Source: Halalkalicoccus jeotgali B3
GTDB lineage: Archaea > Halobacteriota > Halobacteria > Halobacteriales > Halalkalicoccaceae
DNA length: 64,000 bases
Direction of reading: 5' to 3'
Assembly (NCBI RefSeq): GCF_000196895.1
Contig: NC_014297.1
Span: forward strand, 2,554,467-2,618,466
Position 1 is the first letter of the stretch, and each line of letters starts with the position of its first letter. Made by a program: the position numbers and the translations under genes. A model generated the notes under the pieces. That model was not told the origin of the DNA, made no database searches, and saw only the letters and a list, made by a program, of their open reading frames with translations. Positions 1 through 8,357 of this stretch are shown piece by piece.

Positions 1-81
1 GCCGGATCACACACACCACGGTATCAAGTGACACGCCCGCCGAACGCAGCGTTCTTGTACGGTGCTTGCCACCCTCCTGTC

Positions 82-546
82 GTGAGCGAACCCGAGGACA
101 GGGGCCGGCTGGTGCGGATCGCCGACTACCAGTTCGGTCCCGACGCGGGCGAGGCGCTGTTTGCGGGCGAGTTGCGTATCGAGCGCTCGAAGTCGGGACG
201 CCCCCGACAGGTCCACGCCCCCGCAGGACGGCTCGTTTCCCTGGGCGGGGACGGTCGCTTCACGCTGGGGCTCGCGGGCGGACGGCGAGTACTCTCGGCG
301 CTTCCCGCGCCCGCGGGCCGGGTCGTCGTCGGCGACGAGTCCGAACCGTTCGTCCGGGAAGGCAAGAACGTCTTCGCGAAGTTCGTCGCCGCGGCGGGCC
401 CGGAGATCCGCCCGGGCGACGAGGTTCCGGTCGTCCACGAGGACGGCGAGTTGCTCGCGGTCGGGCGCGCGGAGCTGTCGGCGGGTGCCATGGACGAGTT
501 CGAGACGGGCATGGCCGTGAAGGTCCGCGAGGGATGCGAGGACTGA
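82..546 (+). CDS. PUA domain protein (predicted RNA-binding)
   Basis: Predicted 154-residue RNA-binding protein. The C-terminal half, from about residue 78 (VVVGDESEPFVREGKNVF) to the end, reads as a PUA domain, including the GDEV/GxxLAVGRAEL strand pattern. The part before it resembles the small domains that precede PUA in archaeal tRNA-guanine transglycosylase. There is no catalytic barrel, so it is not the transglycosylase itself. A role in tRNA or rRNA modification is inferred from the fold family only. I prefer the GTG start; an ATG at 28 in the same frame would add 18 residues that lack the acidic style of the rest. The promoter lies too close to the window edge to judge. Confidence 0.8.
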   Translation: MSEPEDRGRLVRIADYQFGPDAGEALFAGELRIERSKSGRPRQVHAPAGRLVSLGGDGRFTLGLAGGRRVLSALPAPAGRVVVGDESEPFVREGKNVFAKFVAAAGPEIRPGDEVPVVHEDGELLAVGRAELSAGAMDEFETGMAVKVREGCED

Positions 547-593
547 ACGCCAGCGGCCCGAAAGCATTTGTCGAGCCGGCCGGATCGAACGCC

Positions 594-1414
594 ATGTTTC
601 GGCGCGCCGTTCTGTGGAGCGCGGTCGCGGGCATCGGCGCCACGGTCACCGCCGGCTGTCTCGGCCGGAACGACCCGGCATCGGCCCCGTCCGACGGAAG
701 CGAACCCCCGGAGGTCGAACCCTCTCCGGGTCGTGTGGGCTCGCGGCGGAGCCGCTCTCCTCGCGGTTCGCGGACGACGGCGGCACCGACGCCTGTTTCG
801 ACGGGGCCGAGCCGTCGCTCGAGGTGGAGAACGAGCGGGACGAGCCGATCGAGGCCGCCGTCGAGATATCGGTCGGTGGGGCCGACGGACCCGTCCTCGC
901 CGAGCGCTACGAACTCGACCCCGGCGAACGCACCGTCGAGCGTCGCGCGCTCCCGGCCCACGGCGAGCGCACGGCGCAGGTGACGATCGACGGCGGCACG
1001 GAGAGCGGATCCTGGGAGGAGCCCTCGTGCTATCGCCACGGGATCGGGATCGGTCCCGACGGGATCGGGTTCGGTCTCGTCGAGCCTATGTCCGGGCTGG
1101 GTGACACGCAACACGACTGTTACGCTGGCGACGATGCGATCATCAGGATCTACAACGACGGGACCGAACGGACGGTTCGACTGCAGGTGGTGGATCACTG
1201 TGCCGGGACGACCGCGGTCGAGACGTTCGGGATGGAGCCGGACGGCGTCGAGAGCGTCCGGGGTGCGATCGTGAACGGGGGCGTCTACGACGTGACGGTA
1301 AGCGCCGAGGACGGCGGCGAGGAGACCTTCGAGTTCGCGAACGACTGCGGGGGCCTCTTGGCGAGTATCGACGGGGACGGCGCGGTCGCGATCCGGGAGA
1401 TGGCGATCGATTGA
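594..1414 (+). pseudogene. Haloarchaeal Tat/lipoprotein-like secreted protein, frameshifted
   Basis: The 5' end (from ATG 594) encodes MFRRAVLWSAVAGIGA followed by a lipobox-like TAGC at residues 20-23, typical of a haloarchaeal lipoprotein precursor, then a Pro/Ser/Glu linker. The frame then runs into Arg-rich nonsense. The acidic, well-behaved continuation (SGSCGLAAEPLSSRF onward to the stop at 1414, with several Cys that could pair) lies in another frame. The switch falls at about 690-740 and corresponds to a net loss of one base or gain of two. Either the gene is broken or the assembly has an error. The mature domain is not one I recognise; it looks beta-rich and extracellular. It ends shortly before a T-run. 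Confidence 0.6.
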
Positions 1415-1430
1415 CGGGGCGTTCGGCACG

Positions 1431-1435
1431 TTTTT
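1431..1435 (+). terminator. T5 tract, possible archaeal terminator
   Basis: A run of five T lies 17 nt after the stop of the frameshifted lipoprotein gene and 25 nt before the NAC start. Archaeal termination commonly uses short T-tracts without a required hairpin. Assignment is by position only. Confidence 0.4.
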
Positions 1436-1460
1436 CCCTCCGTGTCCCGACTGGCCGGGT

Positions 1461-1853
1461 ATGTTCGGAGGAGGCGGCGGCGGATTCGACCCGCGCAAGA
1501 TGGAACAGATGATGAAACAGATGGGCATCGAGTCCGAGGACCTCGACGCCACGGAGGTCGTCATCCGCACCCCCGACGAGGAGCTCGTCTTCGCGGATGC
1601 CGACGTCACGAAGATCCAGGCCCAGGGCCAGGAGACCTATCAGATCGTCGGCGAACCCGAAACCCGCGAGGCCGGTTCGGGCGCGGACGCGGGCGAGGAC
1701 GCCGCGATCGAGGACGCCGACATCCCCGCGGACGACGTCGAGATCGTCACGATGCGCACGGGCGCGAGCGAGGACGACGCCCGCGAGGCCCTCCGGGAGG
1801 CCGACGGTGATCTAGCGACAGCGGTCGAGAAGCTCGAAGCCGAGCCCAAGTGA
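1461..1853 (+). CDS. nac: Nascent polypeptide-associated complex protein
   Basis: Archaeal homologue of NAC alpha, a ribosome-associated chaperone that contacts nascent chains. The protein (130 aa) has the family's Gly-rich start ([22 protein letters not shown]), a short NAC beta-barrel segment around residues 30-62 ([19 protein letters not shown]...YQIVGE), an acidic halophilic linker, and a C-terminal UBA domain from about residue 92 ([20 protein letters not shown]). The length is normal for archaeal NAC. It overlaps the next gene by four bases (GTGA), so NAC and the tRNA methyltransferase are probably co-transcribed and translationally coupled. Confidence 0.96.
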   Translation: MFGGGGGGFDPRKMEQMMKQMGIESEDLDATEVVIRTPDEELVFADADVTKIQAQGQETYQIVGEPETREAGSGADAGEDAAIEDADIPADDVEIVTMRTGASEDDAREALREADGDLATAVEKLEAEPK

Positions 1854-2563
1854 TCTTACTCACCCACGGCGATCGGGAGTACCTCCGCGAGCCGGGCGAG
1901 GAGCTCCAGACCGACCTCGGCGTCGTCGAGATCCCCGACGACGCCCGACCGGGCGACGTTTTAGAGAGTCACCTCGGCGAGGAGTTTCGCGTCCGTCGAC
2001 TGCGGGGACCGGACCTGTTCAACCACCTCCAGCGCACCGGCGCGCCGATGCTTCCCCGCGATATCGGCCTCGTCCTCGGCGAGACGGGGATCGCCGCCGG
2101 CGACCGGGTGCTCGATGCGGGCACCGGGACCGGCGTGCTCGCGACCTACATGGGCCGGGTCGGTGCGGAGGTCATCACGTACGAGCGAAACCCGGAGTTC
2201 GCCGAGGTCGCTCGCGAGAACGTGCGACTAGCAGGCGTCACTGATCGTGTCGAGGTTCGGACGGGGGATCTGACAAACGAAGCGGATCCATCGGGGTTCG
2301 ACGTCCTGACCCTCGACACCGAGGACGCCCCCGACGTGGTCGCGCGGGCCGGCGAACTGCTGGTTCCGGGAGGTTTTCTCGCGGTCTACTCGCCGTTCAT
2401 CGAAGCCACCCGGGAGGTCGTCGAAACCGCACGCGGGACGCTCTCGGACGTACGGGCCGTCGAGACGATCCAGCGCGAACTCGACGTCGACGAGCGTGGA
2501 ACGCGCCCGAGTACGGGCCCAGTGGGCCACTCGGGGTATCTGGTGTTCGCGCGCAACGTCTGA
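1850..2563 (+). CDS. trmI: tRNA (adenine-N1)-methyltransferase, TrmI family
   Basis: SAM-dependent methyltransferase of the TrmI/Gcd14 family, which makes m1A at positions 57/58 of archaeal tRNAs. The N-terminal beta domain (residues 1-70) is followed by a Rossmann-type domain with motif [10 protein letters not shown] at residues 87-95, the acidic motif II in ITYERNPE, and a GDLTNE/DTED catalytic region. Length (237 aa) is close to the family norm. The GTG start overlaps the stop of nac, and the N-terminal [12 protein letters not shown] matches what the family shows. The pairing with NAC puts two translation-related genes in one transcript. Confidence 0.93.
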   Translation: MILLTHGDREYLREPGEELQTDLGVVEIPDDARPGDVLESHLGEEFRVRRLRGPDLFNHLQRTGAPMLPRDIGLVLGETGIAAGDRVLDAGTGTGVLATYMGRVGAEVITYERNPEFAEVARENVRLAGVTDRVEVRTGDLTNEADPSGFDVLTLDTEDAPDVVARAGELLVPGGFLAVYSPFIEATREVVETARGTLSDVRAVETIQRELDVDERGTRPSTGPVGHSGYLVFARNV

Positions 2564-2576
2564 TTCGGCCGCCGGG

Positions 2577-2855
2577 CTACCCGTAGACGAGGACCTCGCG
2601 CTCGACGGCGTCGATAGTGACCTGATAGCCCTCGAAACCGAAGGAGACGGTGCCGCCGGTTCGGCGTTGGCCGTCGGCTCGCGGGCCGAACAGATCACAG
2701 AGCGCCTCGGGGTCGAGGACGTCGTTGAGCGGCCCGATCTCGGCGTGGGGCAACCCCGAGGCTCTCGCGACCGCGTCGATGACGGTGAACGCGAGGTCCT
2801 CCCGGTCGTCGTACTCGACTCGATGGATCAGGTCGGGTGGGCTGTTGGCGTTCAC
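2577..2855 (-). CDS. HalOD1 output domain protein
   Basis: Small (92 aa) single-domain protein of the HalOD1 output type, a haloarchaeal domain often found as the output module of response-regulator-like proteins or alone. The recognisable core is DLAFTVIDAVARASG, then LNDVLDPEALCDLFG and GTVSFGFEGYQVTIDA. No receiver domain is attached. The start is GTG. The gene converges on trmI with a 13-base gap. Molecular function is unknown; a role in signalling is inferred from domain architectures elsewhere. Confidence 0.82.
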   Translation of the reverse strand: MNANSPPDLIHRVEYDDREDLAFTVIDAVARASGLPHAEIGPLNDVLDPEALCDLFGPRADGQRRTGGTVSFGFEGYQVTIDAVEREVLVYG

Positions 2856-3018
2856 GGTGGGGTCCTCCAGGGGCCGGTGCAGTCGTTCGGGATTGATCCA
2901 GCTTTCTTTCCTGAGTAAATAACTGTTGTCATTAAAAGGAGTGCTGCCGCTATCGGTCCGGCGAGCGCGCGACCCCCGATCACGGTATCTTTATTCCGTG
3001 AGTGCGGTACTACTGGGT

Positions 3019-3594
3019 ATGGTCGAGTGGGACGGTATCCGGCGAATATACCGCGAATCACTCCCCGTACTCGCGGTCAGCCTTCTGGGTGGGATCTTCG
3101 CCGGCACCGTCCTCGGCTCCGATCGGATGATCGCCGGGTTCGAGCAGTTCCCCGGGATGTTGCTCCTGTTGCCGGCGTTTCTCGCGACCCGCGGGAATGT
3201 CTACGGGGCGCTTGGCGCGCGGATATCGAGCGGGCTCCACCAGGGGCTGATCGACCCCGCGTTCGGGACCGACGAGCGACTGGTCAACGCGGTGGTCGCC
3301 TCCTTCGTCAACGGTATCTCGATCTCGGTGTTCATCGGCGTGCTCGCGTGGGCGATCAATCGGGTACTCGGTCGACAATCGGCCGCGCTGATCGAACTGG
3401 TCGGAATCACGTTCATCGCGGGCACCCTCACGGCGGTCGTGTTGATCGTCGGGCTGCTCGGGCTGTTGTTCGTGGGCTACGCCCGCGGGATCGATCCGGA
3501 CAACCTCGTCGGCCCGATCGTTACCACCTTCGGGGACGTCTTCGGCGTCGTGTTCCTCTACGTCGCGATGGTCCTCGTCGGGGCGATAGTATGA
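3019..3594 (+). CDS. MgtE-type divalent cation transporter, membrane domain, first half
   Basis: Integral membrane protein (191 aa) corresponding to one MgtE transmembrane domain: about five hydrophobic helices with the family signature GMLLLLPAFLATRGNVYGALGARISSGLHQG and a late GPIVTTFGDVFGV. The bacterial N domain and CBS pair are absent. I chose ATG 3019 because translation upstream of it is rich in Arg and unlike a membrane protein. It overlaps the next gene by ATGA, and the partner has the same fold, so the two probably form a heterodimer that transports Mg2+ or a related ion. Substrate is inferred from the family. Confidence 0.88.
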   Translation: MVEWDGIRRIYRESLPVLAVSLLGGIFAGTVLGSDRMIAGFEQFPGMLLLLPAFLATRGNVYGALGARISSGLHQGLIDPAFGTDERLVNAVVASFVNGISISVFIGVLAWAINRVLGRQSAALIELVGITFIAGTLTAVVLIVGLLGLLFVGYARGIDPDNLVGPIVTTFGDVFGVVFLYVAMVLVGAIV

Positions 3595-4199
3595 GCGCCG
3601 ACGATCGGATCGACACCTGGAGCGTCCGCTCGATCGTCGTGACGATGATGCCGCTTTTGATCGCGCTGTCGGTCCTCGAGATGGGCTCGGGGTTCGTCCT
3701 CGAGACCTTAGAGGAGACGTATCTCGACAACCCCGTGTTGCTCGTCCTCGTCCCGGTGATGATCGGGATGGGTGGGAACCTCGGAAGCGTCCTCAGTTCG
3801 CGATTGACCACCCGCTTTCATCTGGGGACCCTCTCGTTTTCCCCCCGGGACGAGGCCCTCCGGACGAACGTCCTCGCCATCCTCGCGCTCGCGGTCACGA
3901 TCTTCTCGGCGCTTGGGGTCGCCGCGTACGTCCTCGGTCGCCTGCTGGGCGAGCCGATGGGACTGGGGACCCTGCTGACGATCACGCTGTTGAGCGGGAT
4001 GACGCTCGCGGTGCTCGCAGTCGTCCTCTCGATCGCGGCGGCCTACGCCTCCTATCGGTTCGGGCTGGACCCCGACGACGTGACCATCCCCGTCGTGACC
4101 AACGTCTGTGACATCCTCGGCGTGGTGGTGCTCTCGGTCGTCGCGATCGTGGTCCTCGAGGGCGGGACGTCGCTGGCGGCGCTCGTCGGCCTGGGGTGA
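3591..4199 (+). CDS. MgtE-type divalent cation transporter, membrane domain, second half
   Basis: Second MgtE-like membrane protein (202 aa), translationally coupled to the first through ATGA. It carries VLLVLVPVMIGMGGNLGSVLSSRLTTRFHLG, the equivalent of the LPAFLATRGN motif in its neighbour, and ends with DPDDVTIPVVTNVCDILGVVVL, matching the partner's DPDNLVGPIVTTFGDVFGVVFL. The two genes thus look like an ancient duplication. Neither half has a cytosolic regulatory domain; the convergent PhoU/TrkA-C protein next door could supply one. About five transmembrane segments are visible. Confidence 0.88.
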   Translation: MSADDRIDTWSVRSIVVTMMPLLIALSVLEMGSGFVLETLEETYLDNPVLLVLVPVMIGMGGNLGSVLSSRLTTRFHLGTLSFSPRDEALRTNVLAILALAVTIFSALGVAAYVLGRLLGEPMGLGTLLTITLLSGMTLAVLAVVLSIAAAYASYRFGLDPDDVTIPVVTNVCDILGVVVLSVVAIVVLEGGTSLAALVGLG

Positions 4200-4200
4200 C

Positions 4201-5409
4201 TCAGGCGCTCGCGAGGGCCCGAAACGTCTCGGCGGAGGTCCGGGTGCCCTTCGCGATCAGCACGTCGCCCCCCTGGAGCTGGGTGTCGGCGTCGGGGACG
4301 AGCATCCAGCCCGCCTCGGGGCGGCGCACGGCGAGAACGTTCATGCTGACGTCCGATTCGGGGACCCCGTCGACCAGCGAGGTGTCCTCGATGGCGCTCC
4401 CGCTTTCGACGCTCACGCGGACGATGATCTCGTCGCTCTCCTGAACCGCGAGTTCGACGACGGGATGGACGTCGATCTCCCGGAGGATCCCCTCGGAGAT
4501 CTCGAGGGCCGCATCCGAGATCTCCTCGGTACTAAAGCCCAGATGGAGGAGGCCGCGAAGCGCTACCGGGTCGGGCGCGTCGCCAGCCGCCCGCAGCGTC
4601 CACGCCTCGAAGCGCGAGCGCAGCGCGTCGACCTCGACCTCGAGGTTCCGGACCTCCTCTGCGAGTTCGACGGTGTCGAAGAGGATCGACCCGTAGGCCA
4701 GATCGACCGCGAGTTCGCTCAGGTTCTTCATCAGGACGATCGAGTCGACCGCCCGATCGAGGTCCTCGATCTCCGAGTCGGCGATCTCCGGCGGGCTGTA
4801 CTCGACGCCCGTGATCGTCCCGTATACATCCTCGATCCCCGCGTCGGGCCCCCGAAGCAGCGTGACGTCCTCGGCCCGGATCTCGGTGTCGGGGCCGGGA
4901 TTGAGGATCCACTCGGAGCCCCGCCGGATCGCGATCACGCGCACTCCCGTCTCGGATTCGAGGTTGATGTCCAAGAGCGTGCGCCCGGCGTACGGCGAGT
5001 CCTCCTCGACGCTCGCGCGCACGAGCGTCTCGACGGCCTCGGGAAGCGCCGCACGCATCGCACTCGGGAGGCCGACCTCCTCTAAGACCACCTTCGCGAT
5101 GTCGCCAGCCGCGTCGCTGATCTTCTCCGCACCGCTGACGATCCCCAACACGGGTGCGAGCTTCTCGGCGTCGGCGGGGTTTCGCGCGGCCATCAGCAGG
5201 CTCATCCGGGCTCGTAGCTGCAGGACGTCCATGCGCTCTTCGAGCCGAAGGACCTCGGTGGCGATCTCCCCGTTGTTCAACAGCACTGCCGAGTACGACA
5301 GGTCGATCAGGTGCTCGGAGGTGTCTTTCATCTCCACGAGCAGGTCCTTGACGCTGACCGGTTCGTACTCGACCGTGGTCGGTGGCGGATCGCCGCGAGG
5401 GGGTCCCAT
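4201..5409 (-). CDS. PhoU-like / TrkA-C domain protein (ion-channel regulatory type)
   Basis: Soluble 402-residue protein with an internal duplication: a PhoU-like helical region (about residues 10-115), a TrkA-C domain (about 120-205, with VRVIAIRRGSEWILNPGPDTEIRAEDVTLLRGP), a second PhoU-like region (about 215-310) and a second TrkA-C domain (about 320-400, VLAVRRPEAGWMLVPDADTQLQGGDVLIAKG). TrkA-C domains bind small ligands or nucleotides and gate cation transporters. It ends two bases from the MgtE pair in convergent orientation, a context that suggests it regulates that transporter. The start is the ATG before GPPRGDPPPTTVEYEPVSVK; upstream in-frame sequence belongs to the TFS region. Confidence 0.85.
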   Translation of the reverse strand: MGPPRGDPPPTTVEYEPVSVKDLLVEMKDTSEHLIDLSYSAVLLNNGEIATEVLRLEERMDVLQLRARMSLLMAARNPADAEKLAPVLGIVSGAEKISDAAGDIAKVVLEEVGLPSAMRAALPEAVETLVRASVEEDSPYAGRTLLDINLESETGVRVIAIRRGSEWILNPGPDTEIRAEDVTLLRGPDAGIEDVYGTITGVEYSPPEIADSEIEDLDRAVDSIVLMKNLSELAVDLAYGSILFDTVELAEEVRNLEVEVDALRSRFEAWTLRAAGDAPDPVALRGLLHLGFSTEEISDAALEISEGILREIDVHPVVELAVQESDEIIVRVSVESGSAIEDTSLVDGVPESDVSMNVLAVRRPEAGWMLVPDADTQLQGGDVLIAKGTRTSAETFRALASA

Positions 5410-5432
5410 GGCCGAGGGTTGATCGGGTGCGT

Positions 5433-5437
5433 AAAAA
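5433..5437 (-). terminator. T5 tract downstream of TFS
   Basis: On the minus strand, five T follow the TFS stop by 12 nt. The tract lies between TFS and the start of the PhoU/TrkA-C gene, so it could end the TFS transcript. Confidence 0.35.
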
Positions 5438-5449
5438 GTCCTTGCGCAG

Positions 5450-5761
5450 CTAGTGGTCGTCCTCGCGCCACTTGTGCTCGCACTCGGTACAGACGAAAAA
5501 GCGCGTCTCGCTTTCGTCGGCCGAGCGGATCTGTTGCATATACCAGTACGCCCGGTCGTTATCACACTCGGGACACTGTGCGCTCGTGGTCGGCAGCCCG
5601 CTGTTTTCCGCACCCGACTCGATGACCTCGCTTTCCTCCTGGGCGTCGGTGGTCGTATAGGAGGCGCTATCGCCCTTTGGCTGTTCGTGCCCGCAGCCCT
5701 TACAGACCCACACCTCGTCTTGGGCCATCATCATCGAACCGCACTCGTCGCAAAATTCCAT
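5450..5761 (-). CDS. tfs: Transcription factor S (TFS, TFIIS-like)
   Basis: Archaeal transcript-cleavage factor (103 aa), which stimulates RNA polymerase to cut backtracked RNA. It has two zinc ribbons: Cys4/Cys7/Cys20/Cys23 at the N terminus and Cys63/Cys66/Cys91/Cys94 at the C terminus. The C-terminal ribbon keeps the loop QIRSADE (residues 77-83) with the Asp-Glu pair needed for cleavage stimulation. The middle linker is acidic and low-complexity. An in-frame ATG eight codons upstream exists, but MEFCDECG is the usual family start. All key residues are present. Confidence 0.95.
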   Translation of the reverse strand: MEFCDECGSMMMAQDEVWVCKGCGHEQPKGDSASYTTTDAQEESEVIESGAENSGLPTTSAQCPECDNDRAYWYMQQIRSADESETRFFVCTECEHKWREDDH

Positions 5762-5804
5762 GCCCTGCCTATCGCATCCAGTCAATTAAGCGCCCCGAAT
5801 CGCG

Positions 5805-6062
5805 TCATCCCTCGCCTTCCGACTGGTAGGGCTCGCCGACGGCCTCGCGGGGCAGCGAGTTGTGGAGTTCGGTCTTGAGACCCTCCGCGGAGCGATAGGT
5901 GTCGCTGTCCGTCTCGGAGACGAGTTCACCGAGGTTCACCTCGCCGTCGGCCAGCAACACGGTCACCCCGTCGAGTTCGACCGCGGCGTCGTCCCGCGGG
6001 ATCGGATAGGAGAGAGCCTCCAGTTCGTCGTCGACCCGGCTCAGTTTGACTTCCCGTGTCAT
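5805..6062 (-). CDS. DUF5789-type small haloarchaeal protein
   Basis: Acidic 85-residue protein beginning MTREVKLSRVDDELEALSYP. The layout (short beta start, helix, LADGEVNLGELV, then a C-terminal GEPYQSEGEG tail) is one I recognise from small conserved haloarchaeal proteins annotated as DUF5789-like. Function unknown. It has no Cys, no membrane segment and no catalytic motif. It sits upstream of TFS on the same strand and may share its transcript (gap about 40 bases). Confidence 0.78.
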   Translation of the reverse strand: MTREVKLSRVDDELEALSYPIPRDDAAVELDGVTVLLADGEVNLGELVSETDSDTYRSAEGLKTELHNSLPREAVGEPYQSEGEG

Positions 6063-6139
6063 GAACCCACATACGTTGGCCGGGGTCTTAGCCCTTCGCC
6101 GAACAGTAGGCTGATAGCCACCCCGTCCATAGAACCGGC

Positions 6140-7402
6140 GTGGCGCTCTTCGAAACCGACCGGCGCATCCTCGCGCTCGCGATGGCCCGGATGGCCGACG
6201 GCGTCGGCAACTCCTTTCTGATCATCGTCCTCCCGCTCTATATCGCGAGCGGGATCGTCGAGGGGCGGACCTTCGGGCTCACCGAATCAATGCTCATCGG
6301 GATCGTCCTCTCGCTGGTGGGCTTCGTCAGCAGCCTCTCCCAGCCGTTTACGGGCCGTGTCTCCGACAGAACGGGCAGACGGAAGTTCTACATCCTCGTC
6401 GGGTTGGGCGGGCTGACGACGGCCAATCTCCTCTACCTCTTCGCGGGCTCGTACCTCTCGTTGATCGCGCTGCGCGCCCTGCAGGGGGTCTCGATCGCCT
6501 TCATTATCCCCGCATCGGTCGCGCTGGTCAACGAACTCGCGGGCGCGGGCACCCGTGGGGGGAACATGGGCGTCTACAACACCTTTCGACTCGTCGGCTT
6601 CGGCGCGGGGCCGATCGCCGCCGGCGTCCTCGTCAACGCCGGTCCCTACTCGCTGTTCGGCGTTGCCCTGAGTGGGTTCGATGCGACGTTCTACGTCGCC
6701 GCCGGGGCGGCCGCGCTGGGTTTGCTGCTCGTCTCCGCACTCGTTCACGACCCGGCGGAGCTCGAACGGGCGGGGGAGGACCTCTCGATCGACGTCTTCG
6801 ACGGCGACGGTGGGCTTGACCCGGTCTTCACCCTCGGGATCGCCTCGCTCTTTATGGCGATCGGGATCGCGCTGTTTGCGACCCTCCAGCCCGAGATCAA
6901 CGCCCGCCTCGATCAGGGCTCGACGTGGTTCGGGGTGCAGTTCGCCGCGTTCATCATCTCGCAGGTCTTCCTGCAGGTTCCCATCGGTCGGGCGAGCGAC
7001 CGCTGGGGGCGAAAGCCGTTCATCCTCGCGGGACTCGTCTTGCTCGTGCCTTCGACGCTCGCACAGGGGCTCGTACTCGACTCGTGGCTCATGTTGGTCG
7101 TCCGGCTCACCCAGGGAGTCGCCGGCGCGATGGTCTTTGCACCCGCACTCGCGCTCGCGGGCGATCTGGCGACCGGCGGGGACTCGGGGACGAAACTGTC
7201 GGTGTTGACGATGGCCTTCGGTCTGGGGATCGCGCTCGGGCCGCTTTCGGCGGGCTTTCTCGTCAGCCTCGGGTTCGTGGTGCCCTTCGCCGTCGGCGCG
7301 ACGCTTGCGGTGGTCGGGTTCGTGCTGGTCTACACGCAGGTCGAGGAGACCGTCGGCGCCGAACGCCACGGGGCCGGCTCCGAGCCCGTCCCACAGGACT
7401 GA
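6140..7402 (+). CDS. MFS transporter
   Basis: Major facilitator superfamily permease, 420 aa with about 12 hydrophobic segments. The loop 2-3 signature GRVSDRTGRRKF is at residues 72-83, and the matching loop 8-9 copy GRASDRWGRKPF is in the second half, so both six-helix bundles are complete. The start is GTG (first residues ALFETDRRILALAMARMADG). The substrate cannot be read from the sequence; drug-efflux-like or sugar transporters are both possible. It is probably a single-gene unit, as the next gene converges on it. Confidence 0.9.
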   Translation: MALFETDRRILALAMARMADGVGNSFLIIVLPLYIASGIVEGRTFGLTESMLIGIVLSLVGFVSSLSQPFTGRVSDRTGRRKFYILVGLGGLTTANLLYLFAGSYLSLIALRALQGVSIAFIIPASVALVNELAGAGTRGGNMGVYNTFRLVGFGAGPIAAGVLVNAGPYSLFGVALSGFDATFYVAAGAAALGLLLVSALVHDPAELERAGEDLSIDVFDGDGGLDPVFTLGIASLFMAIGIALFATLQPEINARLDQGSTWFGVQFAAFIISQVFLQVPIGRASDRWGRKPFILAGLVLLVPSTLAQGLVLDSWLMLVVRLTQGVAGAMVFAPALALAGDLATGGDSGTKLSVLTMAFGLGIALGPLSAGFLVSLGFVVPFAVGATLAVVGFVLVYTQVEETVGAERHGAGSEPVPQD

Positions 7403-7406
7403 ACGG

Positions 7407-8357
7407 CTAAACCGGGTTGGTCGGCTCCTCGCCCGAAAGCACCGAGAGAACGTCCCGAACCACCGTCTCACGCAGTTCCGCGATCGACTCCTCGGAGTAC
7501 CACGCGACGTGAGGGGTGAGGACCACGTCCTCCAGACCGAACAGCGCCGACTCTTCTGGGGGCTCCTCGGGCATGACGTCGAGGCCGGCGCCGGCGATCC
7601 CGCCGTCCTCGATGGCCGCCGCCAGCGCCGTCGTGTCGACGACCGCTCCACGGGCGGTGTTTACGAGCACCGCGTCATCCCGCATGGTCGCAAAGGCCTC
7701 GTCGTCGAGCAGTCCGTGGGTTTCATCGGTCAGGGGTGCGTGGACCGAGACGACCCGTGACCGTTCGAGCAACTCCCCGAACCCGACCTTCTCGACGCCG
7801 GCCTCGGCGAGGTCCTCGGCCGAGCGGTAGGGATCGTACGCGAGGTACTCGAAGTCGAATCCCGACGCCTTCGCCGCGAGCCGTTCGGGGATCGACCCGA
7901 AGCCGACGAAGCCGACCGTCGCGCCCTGCAGGCGGTTGATGGGCCTGCCGACCGTCCAGTCCCACTCGCCGTCCGTGATCCGGGCGTCGAACCGGGCGGT
8001 CTCCCGTACACAGGAGAGGGTCAACGCGAGGGCGTGCTCGGCGACCTCGTCCTGGCAGTAGTCGGGGACGTTCACGACCGGGACGCCGTGGTCGGCGGCG
8101 GCCTCGCAGTCGACGGTATCGACGCCGATACCGTACCGGCCGACCACATCGAGGTCCAACTCCTCGAAGACCGTCCGGGTGATCGGCGCGAACTGGACAA
8201 GCAGGGCGTCGGCGCCGACTTCGCGGGCGGCCTCGATGACCGCCTCGGGATCGGCGGCGGCTGCACTTTCGATCTCGACGCCGGCCTCCGCGGCGAGTTC
8301 GCGCTCGACGTCGAGATCGGGAAAGTCGAAGTCGGTGACCAGAACTGTCGAGTTCAT
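7407..8357 (-). CDS. D-isomer 2-hydroxyacid dehydrogenase / C-terminal-binding-protein family
   Basis: NAD(P)-dependent oxidoreductase (316 aa) that should interconvert a 2-hydroxyacid and a 2-oxoacid. The catalytic triad is visible: Arg236 (VNTARGAVVD), Glu264 or 265 (PEEPP) and His283 (TPHVAWYS). The nucleotide-binding loop reads VGFGSIPERLA around residue 150, so the third glycine of the GxGxxG motif is proline, which is unusual. The start overlaps the stop of the enoyl-CoA hydratase gene by ATGA, so they share a transcript. A 44-codon fragment resembling this enzyme's C terminus lies at 14182-14318. Confidence 0.88.
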   Translation of the reverse strand: MNSTVLVTDFDFPDLDVERELAAEAGVEIESAAAADPEAVIEAAREVGADALLVQFAPITRTVFEELDLDVVGRYGIGVDTVDCEAAADHGVPVVNVPDYCQDEVAEHALALTLSCVRETARFDARITDGEWDWTVGRPINRLQGATVGFVGFGSIPERLAAKASGFDFEYLAYDPYRSAEDLAEAGVEKVGFGELLERSRVVSVHAPLTDETHGLLDDEAFATMRDDAVLVNTARGAVVDTTALAAAIEDGGIAGAGLDVMPEEPPEESALFGLEDVVLTPHVAWYSEESIAELRETVVRDVLSVLSGEEPTNPV

